The position numbers and the translations under genes were made by a program. 64,000 nt of DNA, taken from contig NZ_RJKE01000001.1 in NCBI RefSeq assembly GCF_003751225.1, forward strand, positions 620,001 through 684,000, read 5' to 3'. Source of the DNA: Actinocorallia herbida. Its GTDB lineage: Bacteria > Actinomycetota > Actinomycetes > Streptosporangiales > Streptosporangiaceae. The notes under the pieces were generated by a model. It had not been told where the DNA came from and did not search any database. It saw only the letters and a program-made list of their open reading frames with translations. Positions within the stretch are counted from its first letter, which is position 1. Each line of letters opens with the position of its first letter. This document shows, one piece after another, positions 23,919 through 33,292 of this stretch.

Positions 23919-26900
23919 AGCACCGCGATCCCCGAGCCCATTGGATCGTCATCGGGCTCGGTTCCTTCCTGCTCGCCCTTCTCCTGCTCTTCGACGGGTT
24001 CGTCCAGGGCGTCGTCGGCGAGACCAAGGACACCGAGGCGGCCGGCGGCGGCCTGCTCGGCCCGGCCGAGGTCACCGAGGGCGGCCCGGTCGTCAACACA
24101 GGGCAGGGCAGCACCCAGTCGGCCCGGATGCCCGCCAAGACCATCGCCCTGACGTTCGACGACGGGCCCGACCCGACCTGGACCCCGCAGATCCTCGACG
24201 TCCTCGCCGAGCACGACGCCAAGGCGAGCTTCTTCATGATCGGCGGCCATGTCGCCAAATACCCTGATCTCGCGCGGAGGGTCCTCGACGAGGGCCACGA
24301 GATCGGCAACCACACCTACTCGCACGTCGACCTCGCCACGTCCCCCGAGTGGCGGATCAAGCTGGAGCTGAGCCTCACCCAGCGCGCGCTCGCCGGGGCG
24401 ATCGGCGTGAAGACCCGGCTCATGCGCATGCCGTACTCCGGCAGCGCGGGCGGCGCGACCGAGGGCCAGTGGCGGGCCACCCAGATCGCGGGCGAAGAGG
24501 GCTACATCGTGGTCTACACCGACCGCGACACCCGGGACTGGGAGCGCCCCGGCGTCAAGTTCATGGTCGACGAGGCGCTCAAGAACACCGAATCCGGTGA
24601 AGGCGCCATCATCATGCTGCACGACTCCGGCGGCGACCGGACGCAGACCGTGCAGGCACTGAAGGAGTTCATCCCGCTCCTCCAGGCCAAGGGCTACCGC
24701 TTCACCACCCTCGCCGAGGCGCTCGAACTGCCCCGCGCCGAGGTGCCCGCCTCCGTGCGCAGCCAGGCGGCGGGCAAACTCGTCGTCAACAGCCAGCGGG
24801 TGGCGCACTTCGCCGTCGACGTCCTCGGCATCCTCTTCCTCATCGGCGGCGCGCTCGGTCTGCTCCGCCTCTTCCTTCTCATGGTCATCGCGGTCCGGCA
24901 CGCCAGGGCGACACGGAAGGCCCGCAAGGCGCCGGGCATAGACGACGATCCGCCTTCGCTCACGGTCATCGTCCCGGCGTACAACGAGGCGGTCGGGATC
25001 GCCGCGACGATCACCTCGCTGCGCGACACCGACTTCGCGGGCGACCTGCGCATCATCGTGGTCGACGACGGATCCACCGACCGGACCTCGGAGATCGTCC
25101 GGGAGCTCGCCGCCCCCGGCCTGACGCTCATCACCAAGGCCAACGGCGGCAAGCCGTCCGCGCTCAACGCGGGCATCGCGCACGCGACCAGCGAGATCGT
25201 GGTCATGGTCGACGGCGACACGGTCTTCCAGCGCGACACCCTGCGCAAGATCGTCCGCCCCTTCCGGGACGCGAAGGTCGGCGCGGTCAGCGGCAACGCC
25301 AAGGTCGCCAACCGGCGCGGCATCCTCGGCCGCTGGCAGCACATCGAGTACGTCATCGGCTTCAACCTCGACCGGCGCATGTTCGACGTGTTCGACTGCA
25401 TGCCGACGGTCCCCGGCGCCATCGGCGCGTTCCGCAGGGCCGCGCTCCAGCAGGTCGGCGGCGTCAGCGAGGACACCCTCGCCGAGGACACCGACCTCAC
25501 CATGGCCATCAACCGGGCCGGCTACCGGGTGGCCTACGAGGAGTCCGCGATCGCGTGGACCGAGGCGCCCGGGTCCCTCGGCCAGCTCTGGCGGCAGCGG
25601 TACCGGTGGTGCTACGGCACCATGCAGGCGATGTGGAAGCACAAGTCGTGGTTCCGCGAGAAGAACGGCAGGCTCTGCCTGTCCTACCTCACGCTCTTCC
25701 AGGTCTTCTTCCCGCTGCTCGCCCCGGCCGTCGACGTGTTCGCCGTGCACACGCTGCTGTTCGGCGACCGCAAGCAGATCGCGCTGATCTGGGTGGTCTT
25801 CGTCGGCGTGCAGGCGCTCGGCGGCGCGCTCGCGCTGATCCTGGACAAGGAGAAGCTGACCCCGCTGTGGACGCTGCCGCTCCAGCAGCTCGTCTACCGG
25901 CAGCTGATGTACCTGATCGTCATCCAATCGCTGGTCACCGCGGTGCTCGGCTCGCGGATGCGCTGGCAGACCATCCAGCGGGCCGGCACGTTCAACGAGC
26001 CGGGCGCGGTCGTGCCGATGGTCGTCACCGACACCGGCCCGATCGCGGTGCCCGCCGAGTTCCGGAAGCCGAAGAAGGACTCCGACACGGTCGAGGTCAA
26101 GGTCGCCGGCACGCCCGTCGCGCCCGTCGAGCCCTTGACCGCGGAGCGGTTCATCGAGGCCGCGGGTTTCGCCGACGCTCCGCAGCGGCCCGAGCCCGTC
26201 GAGCCCGCGGAGCACACCCTCCCGGTGCCCGCCCCGCGCGACGGCGACGATCCGACCCGCACCCTCCTCGACGCGACCTCGCTCCTCCCGCTGCGAAACC
26301 CGCGGTCGTCCGCGTCCGACACCCCGGTCCTGGCCACGTCGGTCGACCTCCCCGGCCCCGCCGAGACCCCCGACGACGCCGCCCCGACCTTTACGGTCAC
26401 GGACGCCCCTTACGTCACCGACACGGACGACACCCACGCCGACGGCTTCGACGTGGACGTTGACGAGCCCGTCGCCCGCCCGTGGTGGGAGGACGTCCCC
26501 GAAGACCCCGCCGACCCGCCCGCCGAACCCAGGCCCTGGTGGGAGGACGACGACCCGGCACCGGACCCCGACCCGGCCGAGAACGACGAGGCGGCCGAGA
26601 GCGACGAGGAGGCCGAGGACACCGACTGGTCCCCCTTGACCCCGTCCTCCCCTCGCCTCTCCGACGCCACCATGGCCCTCCCCCTCCCCGACTTCACCAG
26701 GACCGAGCCGGACGGTTCGACCGAACCGCTCGAACTCGCCGAGCCGGACGACAAGGCCGAGTCCGACGACACCGCTGAGTCCGACGACTCGGACGAGGTG
26801 CTCGGCGTGGCCGAGCCGGTAGAGGCCGAGAAGCCGGTAGAGGCCGAGAAGCCGGACGAGCCGGCCGCCGAGCTCTTCGAAGACGAGGCCGAGGAGGCAC

Positions 26901-27055
26901 CGGAGCCGCCCGCCCTGCGTGCCGAGCCCGCCCCGCGCCAGGCCTCGGTCGTCATGATGGCCGCAGCGGTCCGCCAGGCTCCCGCAGAGCGCCACGAGCC
27001 GGACCCGCCCGCCGACGACCCGGACCGGGACGACGACCCCGCCCGAACCCGCTGA
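23915..27055 (+). CDS. Polysaccharide deacetylase-family 2 glycosyltransferase fusion
   Basis: 1046 residues. After one N-terminal helix, a NodB deacetylase domain (about 75-275) shows TFDDGPDPTW, HxxxH in GNHTYSHVD and a late LHDSGG. Then come a helix pair and a processive GT-2 domain (about 350-590) with VIVPAYNEA, VDDGSTDRT, DGDT, EDTDL and QRYRWCYG (QxxRW). Further helices precede a roughly 330-residue acidic, disordered tail with PWWEDVPEDP/PWWEDDDP repeats. The catalytic order resembles enzymes that make and de-N-acetylate beta-linked GlcNAc polymers. The unusually long acidic C-terminus is inside or outside depending on topology. Confidence 0.88.
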   Translation: MKHRDPRAHWIVIGLGSFLLALLLLFDGFVQGVVGETKDTEAAGGGLLGPAEVTEGGPVVNTGQGSTQSARMPAKTIALTFDDGPDPTWTPQILDVLAEHDAKASFFMIGGHVAKYPDLARRVLDEGHEIGNHTYSHVDLATSPEWRIKLELSLTQRALAGAIGVKTRLMRMPYSGSAGGATEGQWRATQIAGEEGYIVVYTDRDTRDWERPGVKFMVDEALKNTESGEGAIIMLHDSGGDRTQTVQALKEFIPLLQAKGYRFTTLAEALELPRAEVPASVRSQAAGKLVVNSQRVAHFAVDVLGILFLIGGALGLLRLFLLMVIAVRHARATRKARKAPGIDDDPPSLTVIVPAYNEAVGIAATITSLRDTDFAGDLRIIVVDDGSTDRTSEIVRELAAPGLTLITKANGGKPSALNAGIAHATSEIVVMVDGDTVFQRDTLRKIVRPFRDAKVGAVSGNAKVANRRGILGRWQHIEYVIGFNLDRRMFDVFDCMPTVPGAIGAFRRAALQQVGGVSEDTLAEDTDLTMAINRAGYRVAYEESAIAWTEAPGSLGQLWRQRYRWCYGTMQAMWKHKSWFREKNGRLCLSYLTLFQVFFPLLAPAVDVFAVHTLLFGDRKQIALIWVVFVGVQALGGALALILDKEKLTPLWTLPLQQLVYRQLMYLIVIQSLVTAVLGSRMRWQTIQRAGTFNEPGAVVPMVVTDTGPIAVPAEFRKPKKDSDTVEVKVAGTPVAPVEPLTAERFIEAAGFADAPQRPEPVEPAEHTLPVPAPRDGDDPTRTLLDATSLLPLRNPRSSASDTPVLATSVDLPGPAETPDDAAPTFTVTDAPYVTDTDDTHADGFDVDVDEPVARPWWEDVPEDPADPPAEPRPWWEDDDPAPDPDPAENDEAAESDEEAEDTDWSPLTPSSPRLSDATMALPLPDFTRTEPDGSTEPLELAEPDDKAESDDTAESDDSDEVLGVAEPVEAEKPVEAEKPDEPAAELFEDEAEEAPEPPALRAEPAPRQASVVMMAAAVRQAPAERHEPDPPADDPDRDDDPARTR

Positions 27056-27116
27056 CGCACCGCCCCGGCCCGAGTCTCCGGGCAGGCGGGGCTCGCGGCC
27101 CGACCCGCGGTGGTGG

Positions 27117-27884
27117 TCAGTGGTGTTCTTGGAGGCCGGAGATCAGGGCGAAGAGGGCGCCCTGGGGGTCGCGGACGGTGGCCAGGCGGCCTGCGGGGCT
27201 GTCGACGAAGGGACCGGTCTGTTCGGCGCCCAGTTCCTTGGCGAGCTTCACCGAGGCGTCCACGTCGTCGACGGCGAAGTAGACCAGCCAATGGGGTGGC
27301 ACGTCCGGGGGGAGATCCGGGGGGATCGGCATCATGCCGGCGATGGTCTTGTCGGCGGTCTTCCACTCGGTGTAGTAGGCGTTGCCGCCGTGCTCCCAGC
27401 CGAAGACCTTGGGGTAGAACTCGCGGGCGGCGGCGGGGTCGCGGGTGTTGAGCTCGTTCCACGCCCAGGCGCCCGGCTCGTTGACGACTTCGGCGCCCCG
27501 GTGGTCCAGTGACTGCCAGGCCATGAAGAACACGCCTTCGAGGTCGGTGTACCCGGCGAGCCTGCCCGCCTGGAGCACCTGCATGGGCGGGACCACGACG
27601 GTGCCGCCGGCCTCCCGGACCCGGGCGGTGGTGGCCTCGATGTCGTCGGTCGCCACGTAGGTGGTCCAGTGGGGCGGTGAGTCGGGGCTCATGGTGGGCC
27701 CGACGCCCGCGACGACCTTGCCGTTGAGATGGAACTGCCCGTACCCCTGCGCCTCCGGGCTGGCGTCGAACCCCGCGCGCCAGCCGAGCAGCGCGTCGTA
27801 GAAGCGCGCGGCGGCGTCGGTGTCCGGCACCGACACGTCCACCCAGCAGGGCGTTCCCGGGTCGAATCCGTGACGTTGCGACAT
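27117..27884 (-). CDS. VOC family protein, two glyoxalase-like domains
   Basis: 255 residues made of two related halves: GTPCWVDVSVPDTDAAARFYDALLGW and AWNELNTRDPAAAREFYPKVFGW, each followed by beta strands and a C-terminal LRDP/VRDPQGALFAL type motif. This is the double-domain vicinal-oxygen-chelate layout of the CFP-30B-like actinomycete proteins. Several metal-ligand positions of true glyoxalases are not obvious, so enzymatic activity is uncertain. Transcribed alone. Confidence 0.82.
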   Translation of the reverse strand: MSQRHGFDPGTPCWVDVSVPDTDAAARFYDALLGWRAGFDASPEAQGYGQFHLNGKVVAGVGPTMSPDSPPHWTTYVATDDIEATTARVREAGGTVVVPPMQVLQAGRLAGYTDLEGVFFMAWQSLDHRGAEVVNEPGAWAWNELNTRDPAAAREFYPKVFGWEHGGNAYYTEWKTADKTIAGMMPIPPDLPPDVPPHWLVYFAVDDVDASVKLAKELGAEQTGPFVDSPAGRLATVRDPQGALFALISGLQEHH

Positions 27885-27984
27885 ACCCCAATCGTCGCAC
27901 CGGGGCCCCCGGGCGAAACCGGGCTATTCAGAAGCTTTACCGCCCCTGTCCGTCATCGGGCCCGGCGGCCCGGAGCCCGAGCCG

Positions 27985-28176
27985 TCATGGGCCCAGGCGG
28001 CGGCGGCCCTGCTCGCGGAGCTTGCGCTTCTGGGTGGGGTCGAGCATGAGGTAGGCGACCGCGGGGACCGCGATGACGCCGAGGATGATCAGCACGGCCA
28101 GCCAGGTGGGCAGGATCCACCACAGGATGATCGCGGTCGCGCCGCCGATGACGACTGCCTTGGTACGGGGTGCCAT
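27985..28176 (-). CDS. Small two-helix membrane protein
   Basis: 63 residues: KAVVIGGATAIILWWILPTW and LAVLIILGVIAVPAVAYLML helices, then a basic tail KRKLREQGRRRLGP. Function unknown. Upstream is hisN in the same direction, 62 bases away; GGCGGAGCAC precedes the ATG. Composition and a positive C-terminus suggest an inner-membrane protein with both ends inside. Confidence 0.6.
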   Translation of the reverse strand: MAPRTKAVVIGGATAIILWWILPTWLAVLIILGVIAVPAVAYLMLDPTQKRKLREQGRRRLGP

Positions 28177-28238
28177 GTGCTCCGCCTTTCCCGCGGGGTC
28201 CCCTCCACACTATGTCGGCCCCGAGGCGAAGTCCTCCC

Positions 28239-29021
28239 TCACGAGAGGTAGCCGAGGACCTCCTGATGGAGGAGGCCGTTGGAGCAGACCACGCTCCCGC
28301 CCTCCGCGGTGTGCTCGCCGGACAGGGAGGTGAAGGTCCCGCCCGCCTCTTCGACGATCACCTTGAGCGGCGCGATGTCCCAGAGGCTGACCTCGGGCTC
28401 GGCCGAGATCTCGACGGCGCCTTCGGCGACCATCATGTGCGACCAGAAGTCGCCGAACGCCCGGGTGCGCCACACGTTCCGGGTGAGGTCGAGGAAGCCG
28501 TCGAGCTTGCCGCGGTCCTCCCAGCCGCTGAGGCTGGAGTAGGAGAAGGAGGCGTCCTCGAGGGAACCGACCTTGGAGACCTGGAGGCGCTGGGCCTTGG
28601 TCAGGCTCCGCCCGGTCCACGCTCCGCCGCCCTTGGCGGCCCACCAGCGCTTGCCGAGGGCGGGCGCGGACACGAGGCCCACCACGACCTCGCCGTCCTC
28701 CATGAGGGCGATGAGGGTCGCCCAGGCGGGTACCCCGCGCACGAAGTTCTTGGTCGCGTCGATGGGGTCGATCACCCAGACGCGCTGGCTGAAGCCGCTC
28801 TTGCCGTATTCCTCGCCGATCACCGCGTCGCGGGGACGGGCGCGCTTGAGGGTGCCGCGGATCTGCTCCTCGACCGCGCGGTCGGCGTCGCTCACCGGGG
28901 TGAGGTCGGGTTTGGTCTCCACGCGCAGGTCGAGTGCCTTGAACCGGCGCGTGGTCAGGTCGTCGGCCGCGTCCGCCAGGACGTGGGCGAGGCGGAGATC
29001 ATCTGAGTATCCATCGGCCAC
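28239..29021 (-). CDS. hisN: Histidinol-phosphatase (inositol monophosphatase fold)
   Basis: 260 residues from GTG 29021. Metal motifs: GEEYG (Glu), DPIDATKNF (DPIDGTxNF type) and the C-terminal WDIAPLKVIVEEAGG. The sequence after the start, ADGYSDDLRLAHVLADAADDLT, matches the usual N-terminus of actinobacterial HisN, and the length equals typical family length; an ATG 75 bases upstream would add a Pro-rich stretch. It removes phosphate from histidinol phosphate. A TACAGT box places +1 about 7 bases before the start. No other his genes are nearby. Confidence 0.82.
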   Translation of the reverse strand: MADGYSDDLRLAHVLADAADDLTTRRFKALDLRVETKPDLTPVSDADRAVEEQIRGTLKRARPRDAVIGEEYGKSGFSQRVWVIDPIDATKNFVRGVPAWATLIALMEDGEVVVGLVSAPALGKRWWAAKGGGAWTGRSLTKAQRLQVSKVGSLEDASFSYSSLSGWEDRGKLDGFLDLTRNVWRTRAFGDFWSHMMVAEGAVEISAEPEVSLWDIAPLKVIVEEAGGTFTSLSGEHTAEGGSVVCSNGLLHQEVLGYLS

Positions 29022-29173
29022 GTCTGGAAAACCTACTGTATCGGGGACCTTGGGAGGGGGGTCGGGTACCTGACTCTCAGTCAAGCGGTGAGACATATCA
29101 GCACTTGTAATGCAAACGCTGTCTACTTGTGAGTAACGGGGTGAGGGCCGGGCCGCGGTGGGACGATGGCGGC

Positions 29174-30010
29174 ATGCCGCACGTTTTCCCCGCCTGGGTG
29201 GCCGAGCTCACCGATCCCCGCCGCGCGCGGACCCTCGAGGAGCTGGCCGATCGGCTCGTCCCGCTCGCCGAGCAGGCCATCGACGTCTCGCGCCGCCTCC
29301 AGGAGCAGCTCGCCGACCTCAACGCGCCCTTCGAGACCGACGCGCTGCGCGCCCTCGTCGATGGACTCCAGCACAGATCGGAGACCGCGTTCACGGAGGT
29401 GAACGCCGAGATCGAGGGCACCGCGCGGACCCGCCTCACGCGGCTGCTGGCCAGGGAGACGCCGGAGGCGCGCGAGGCGCTCCGGGCCGAACTCGTCCCG
29501 GCGCTGACGGCGCAGCAGCAGGTGGTCGCCGAGCGGCTCGGCGCGTGCACGGGGGCCGCCGTGCAGAGCGCGGCCAAGCTCCTGCTCGACCGGACCGCGG
29601 AGCTGGCCGGATCGGTCGCGGTGCTGGTCCGGCAGGTGCTGCCCGCGGCGCAGGAAGGGCTCGCGCTCGCGGGGCGGATCTCCGGCCTCACCGGACGGGT
29701 GCGCGCGCAAGGACGCGGTGAGGTTCCCGCGTGGGTGCTCGCCGAGGCCGCCGGGCTCGCGGCGGTCGCCGACGAGACCCTGGCCAGGCTGGAGCTGGAG
29801 TGGTCGATGGCGGGGGCGCGCGCGGCGGCGGCGCGCACCGCCCTGCGGGCGGCGGAGGAGGCGGCGTTCAGTGAGGTCACCGGGGCCCTCGCCGGGGAGG
29901 TCGCGGAGCTGGCACCGGAGCACATCAGGGTGCTCGGCGACCTGGAACATCGCATTCTTGAGCGTTTCACCACGGAATCGTCGGGCGATTTGCCGGAATC
30001 AGTCCGGTAA
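29174..30010 (+). CDS. Alpha-helical protein of unknown function
   Basis: 278 residues from ATG 29174 (GTG 29129 would add 15). Almost entirely predicted helix, rich in Ala, Leu, Glu and Arg, with long heptad-like stretches such as ADRLVPLAEQAIDVSRRLQEQLADL and LLARETPEAREALRAELVPALTAQQQVVAERL. No signal peptide, membrane segment or catalytic motif. It starts 153 bases from divergent hisN. Not recognised; a coiled-coil structural or regulatory protein is a guess. Confidence 0.65.
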   Translation: MPHVFPAWVAELTDPRRARTLEELADRLVPLAEQAIDVSRRLQEQLADLNAPFETDALRALVDGLQHRSETAFTEVNAEIEGTARTRLTRLLARETPEAREALRAELVPALTAQQQVVAERLGACTGAAVQSAAKLLLDRTAELAGSVAVLVRQVLPAAQEGLALAGRISGLTGRVRAQGRGEVPAWVLAEAAGLAAVADETLARLELEWSMAGARAAAARTALRAAEEAAFSEVTGALAGEVAELAPEHIRVLGDLEHRILERFTTESSGDLPESVR

Positions 30011-30056
30011 GGGACCATGGTCCCGATTTCCGAGACATAAGGTCGGTGGCCCGTTC

Positions 30057-30842
30057 GTGCATGATCACGTCGCCCATGTCACCCACTTCACCTACGGCCC
30101 GGTCACCCCGGTCCTCGGTTACCTGTTCTCCGTGCTCGGCTCGATGCTCGGCCTCCAGTGCACCGCCCGCGCGCGGGCCGTGCGGAGCCTTCAGGAGCGC
30201 TGCGCGTGGCTGGCCGGGGCCGCGGTCGCCCTCGGGGGAACGGGCATCTGGGTGATGCACTTCGTCGGCATGCTGGGGTTCAGCATTCCCGGCGCCCGCA
30301 TCGGCTTCGACGTCCCGCTCACCATCTTCAGCGCGTTGTTCGCCATCGCCGTCGTCGGGGCGGGCCTCTTCCTCGTCGGGTTCGACCGGCCGCTGCTGCC
30401 GGGCGGCGTGCTCGCGGGCTGCGGCATCGCGGTCATGCACTACACCGGCATGGCCGCTATGAACACCGGGGCCACCATCGAGTACGCGCTCGACCTCGTG
30501 ATCGTCTCGGTCCTCATCGCCATCGCCGCGGCCACCGCCGCGCTGTGGTGCGCGGTTCGGCTCAACGGCTGGCCGACGATGCTCGGCGCGTCGCTGATCA
30601 TGGGCCTCGCCATCAGCGGCATGCACTACACCGGCATGGCGGCGCTGCGCGTCTCGGACGTCACCGACGCCGCCGTCGAGGGCACCGGCATGTCCCACGT
30701 GCTGCTGCCGCTGATCGCCAGCGTCGGCCTGGTGACCGCGGTGCTGCTCGTCGCCGTCGGCGGCTCGGCCAGCAAGCGCGAACGCGAACGCGACAAGGAG
30801 TTCAGGGACCGCCTCGACCGGCAGATGCGGCTGCTCGACTGA
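30057..30842 (+). CDS. MHYT-domain integral membrane sensor
   Basis: 261 residues, seven hydrophobic helices. The MHYT signature appears three times: IWVMHFVGMLGF, IAVMHYTGMAAMNTG and ISGMHYTGMAALR, with His/Met/Cys positions proposed to bind copper and sense gases or redox. No GGDEF/EAL output is fused; the protein ends in a basic cytoplasmic helix (SASKRERERDKEFRDRLDRQM). GTG 30057 follows AAGGTCGG. Its stop is 3 bases from the convergent rsgA stop. Confidence 0.8.
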   Translation: MHDHVAHVTHFTYGPVTPVLGYLFSVLGSMLGLQCTARARAVRSLQERCAWLAGAAVALGGTGIWVMHFVGMLGFSIPGARIGFDVPLTIFSALFAIAVVGAGLFLVGFDRPLLPGGVLAGCGIAVMHYTGMAAMNTGATIEYALDLVIVSVLIAIAAATAALWCAVRLNGWPTMLGASLIMGLAISGMHYTGMAALRVSDVTDAAVEGTGMSHVLLPLIASVGLVTAVLLVAVGGSASKRERERDKEFRDRLDRQMRLLD

Positions 30843-30845
30843 CGG

Positions 30846-31895
30846 TCAGGCGCCCGTCTCATCCCGGTTGTCCTCGCGGACCGTCTCGTCCCGGTTGGTC
30901 AGCAGCCGCCGGAACGACTCGAGCCGCTCGGGGGAGGAGTGCCCCGAGGCGATCCAGGCGTCCAGCGCGCACGCCTCCTCCAGGTGCGAGCACTGCGGCG
31001 GGCAGCGCACGGAGCCCTCGACGAGGTCGGGGAAGCCGAGGATGAGATCGGCGGGCGGGATGTGCGCGAGCCCGAAGCTGCGCACGCCCGGCGTGTCGAT
31101 GATCCAGCCGCCTTCCGGCAGCTCCAGCGCGAGCGCCGACGACGAGGTGTGCCTGCCCCGGCCGGTGACCGCGTTGACATGGCCGACGGCCCGGTCCGCT
31201 TCCGGGACCAGCGCGTTGACCAGGGTCGACTTGCCGACGCCGGAGTGCCCGACGAGCACGCTCATCCGATCGGCGAGCAGTTCGCGCAGCCCGGTGAGCT
31301 CCCCGCCCCTCTGGGTGGAGAACGACCGTACGCCCAGCGGCTCATAGATGGACAGCAGCTTCTCGGGGGAGGCGAGGTCGGCCTTGGTAAGGCAGAGCAG
31401 CGCCTCCATGCCCGCGTCCCGCGCGGCGACGAGACAGCGGTCGATCATGCCGATGCGCGGCTCCGGATCGGCCAGCGCGGTGACGATCACGAGCTGCTCG
31501 GCGTTCGCGACGATCACCCGCTCGACGTCCTCGGTGTCGTCGGCGGTCCGGCGCAGCACCGAAGTGCGCGGCTCCACCCGGACGACCCTGGCGAGCGCGT
31601 CCGGCTGCCCGGAGGTGTCGCCGACCAGGCCCACCCGGTCGCCCACCACGACGCCCTTGCGGCCCAGTTCGCGGGCCCGCATCGCGGTGACCGCGGTCTG
31701 CTTGCGCCGCGAGTGCCGGACCAGGACCCGGTAGCGGCCGCGGTCGACCGCGACGACCAGCCCTTCCACGGCGTCCTCGTGGGCGGGGCGCTGACGGGTA
31801 CGCGGACGGGAGCCGCGGCCGGGCCTGACCCGGACGTCGTCCTCGTCGAGATGCTTCCAGTCGCGCGCTATGACCGCTCCAACATCCGGGTCCAC
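30846..31895 (-). CDS. rsgA: Ribosome small-subunit GTPase RsgA
   Basis: Circularly permuted GTPase: OB-fold N-terminus, TKADL (G4), GHSGVGKSTLVNAL (G1), IIDTPGVRSFGL (G3), and a C-terminal Cys-rich zinc knuckle (RCPPQCSHLEEACALDAW). It helps mature the 30S subunit. The nearest standard start is GTG 31895 (349 residues), inside aroA. The start expected from relatives would be just after the aroA end, where the sequence has ATA (31871-31869) with GGAG 5 bases upstream. Start codon unresolved. Confidence 0.88.
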   Translation of the reverse strand: MDPDVGAVIARDWKHLDEDDVRVRPGRGSRPRTRQRPAHEDAVEGLVVAVDRGRYRVLVRHSRRKQTAVTAMRARELGRKGVVVGDRVGLVGDTSGQPDALARVVRVEPRTSVLRRTADDTEDVERVIVANAEQLVIVTALADPEPRIGMIDRCLVAARDAGMEALLCLTKADLASPEKLLSIYEPLGVRSFSTQRGGELTGLRELLADRMSVLVGHSGVGKSTLVNALVPEADRAVGHVNAVTGRGRHTSSSALALELPEGGWIIDTPGVRSFGLAHIPPADLILGFPDLVEGSVRCPPQCSHLEEACALDAWIASGHSSPERLESFRRLLTNRDETVREDNRDETGA

Positions 31896-33148
31896 AGTTC
31901 GGTGAACGTCGGGAGGGTCTTGCCCACGGTCGCGGGGTTCTCCACCTCGATTCCCGGAACGGCGAGGCCGAGCGTGGCCGCGGCCATCACCATCCGGTGG
32001 TCGTCGTAGGTGTGGAACAGGCCGCCGCGCAGCGGGCGGGGCCGGATCACCAGGCCGTCGGGCGTCTCCTCGGCGTCGCCGCCGAGCCGGGTGAGCTCCG
32101 CGACGAGCGCGGCGAGCCGGTCGGTCTCGTGGCCGCGGATGTGCGCGATGCCGGTGAACCGGGACGGGGAGTCGGCGAGCGCGGCGACCATCGCCAGCAC
32201 CTGGGCCAGCTCCGAGCACGCGCTGAGGTCGGCCTCGATGCCGTGGATCACGCCGGTGCCGCGGACCGTCAGCCCGCGCTCGGCCGACCAGGACACCTCG
32301 CCGCCCATCCGGGCCAGCAGATCGCGCAGCCTGTCTCCCGGCTGGGTGGTGTGCTCCGGCCAGTGCCGCACGGTCACCTCGCCGCCGGTGACCAGGGCCG
32401 CGGCGAGGAACTGGGCGGCGTTGGAGAGATCGGGTTCGATCCGCCACTCGCCGCCGCGCAGCGCGCCGGGCGCCACCCGCCACACGTCCTGCCCGGTCTC
32501 CACCTCGGCGCCGGCCTCGCGCAGCATCCGCACCGTCATCTCCAGATGCGGCGCCGACGGCACGGGCGGCCCCTCGTGCCGCAGCTCGACGCCCTTGCCG
32601 AAGGACGGCGCGCTCAGCAGCAGCCCGGAGACCAGCTGGGACGAGCTCGAGGCGTCCAGCACCACGGTGCCGCCCGCCACCGCGCCCGTGCCGTGCAGGG
32701 TGAAGGGAAGGAGGCCGCGGCCGTCGTCCTCGATCCGCACGCCGAGGTCGCGCAGCGCGCCCAGCAGCGGGCCCATCGGCCGGGTGCGGGCGTGCGGGTC
32801 GCCGTCGAAGGCGACGGGCCCGTCGGCGAGGGCGGCCAGCGGCGGGACGAAGCGCATGACGTTGCCCGACAGCCCGCAGTCGACCGCCGCGGGGGCGGCC
32901 GGCTCACCCGGCAGGACCCGCCAGGTGGTGCCGTCCTCTTCCACGCCGATGCCGAGCCCGCGCAGGGCCGCCGCCATCAGCAGCGTGTCGCGCGAGCGCA
33001 AAGCGCCGGTGAGGACCGCGCCCTCCCGCGCGTGCGCGGCCAAGATCAGGGCACGGTTCGTCATGGACTTGGAGCCGGGCAGCTCCACGACCGCGGAGAC
33101 CGGGCCTTCGGCGGCCGGAGCGGCCCAGGGGGCCGTGCTGGTGGTCAT
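31868..33148 (-). CDS. aroA: 3-phosphoshikimate 1-carboxyvinyltransferase (EPSP synthase)
   Basis: 426 residues. LPGSKSMTNRALILAA (N-terminal phosphate site), SGNVMRFVPPLAAL and HARTRPMGPLL, then the duplicated half with DLSNAAQFLAAAL, DDHRMVMAAATLGL and VENPATVGKTLPTF. It catalyses the sixth step of the shikimate pathway. TAGGCT (33160-33155) puts +1 exactly on ATG 33148, so the mRNA is probably leaderless. It overlaps rsgA by up to 28 bases, implying a two-gene operon. Confidence 0.95.
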   Translation of the reverse strand: MTTSTAPWAAPAAEGPVSAVVELPGSKSMTNRALILAAHAREGAVLTGALRSRDTLLMAAALRGLGIGVEEDGTTWRVLPGEPAAPAAVDCGLSGNVMRFVPPLAALADGPVAFDGDPHARTRPMGPLLGALRDLGVRIEDDGRGLLPFTLHGTGAVAGGTVVLDASSSSQLVSGLLLSAPSFGKGVELRHEGPPVPSAPHLEMTVRMLREAGAEVETGQDVWRVAPGALRGGEWRIEPDLSNAAQFLAAALVTGGEVTVRHWPEHTTQPGDRLRDLLARMGGEVSWSAERGLTVRGTGVIHGIEADLSACSELAQVLAMVAALADSPSRFTGIAHIRGHETDRLAALVAELTRLGGDAEETPDGLVIRPRPLRGGLFHTYDDHRMVMAAATLGLAVPGIEVENPATVGKTLPTFTELWTRMLERS

Positions 33149-33292
33149 ACCGCAAGCCTATCGGGGTGGAGACGGGGGTGGATCGGGGTGTTGAAAGGAC
33201 CAATGTAGGGTCGAAGAGAACTTAGGTCCTCACCTTTTTGGAGTGGATCGGGTAAACGCTTGTCCTGACCACTTTTGGGGAAGGGTGCTTCA

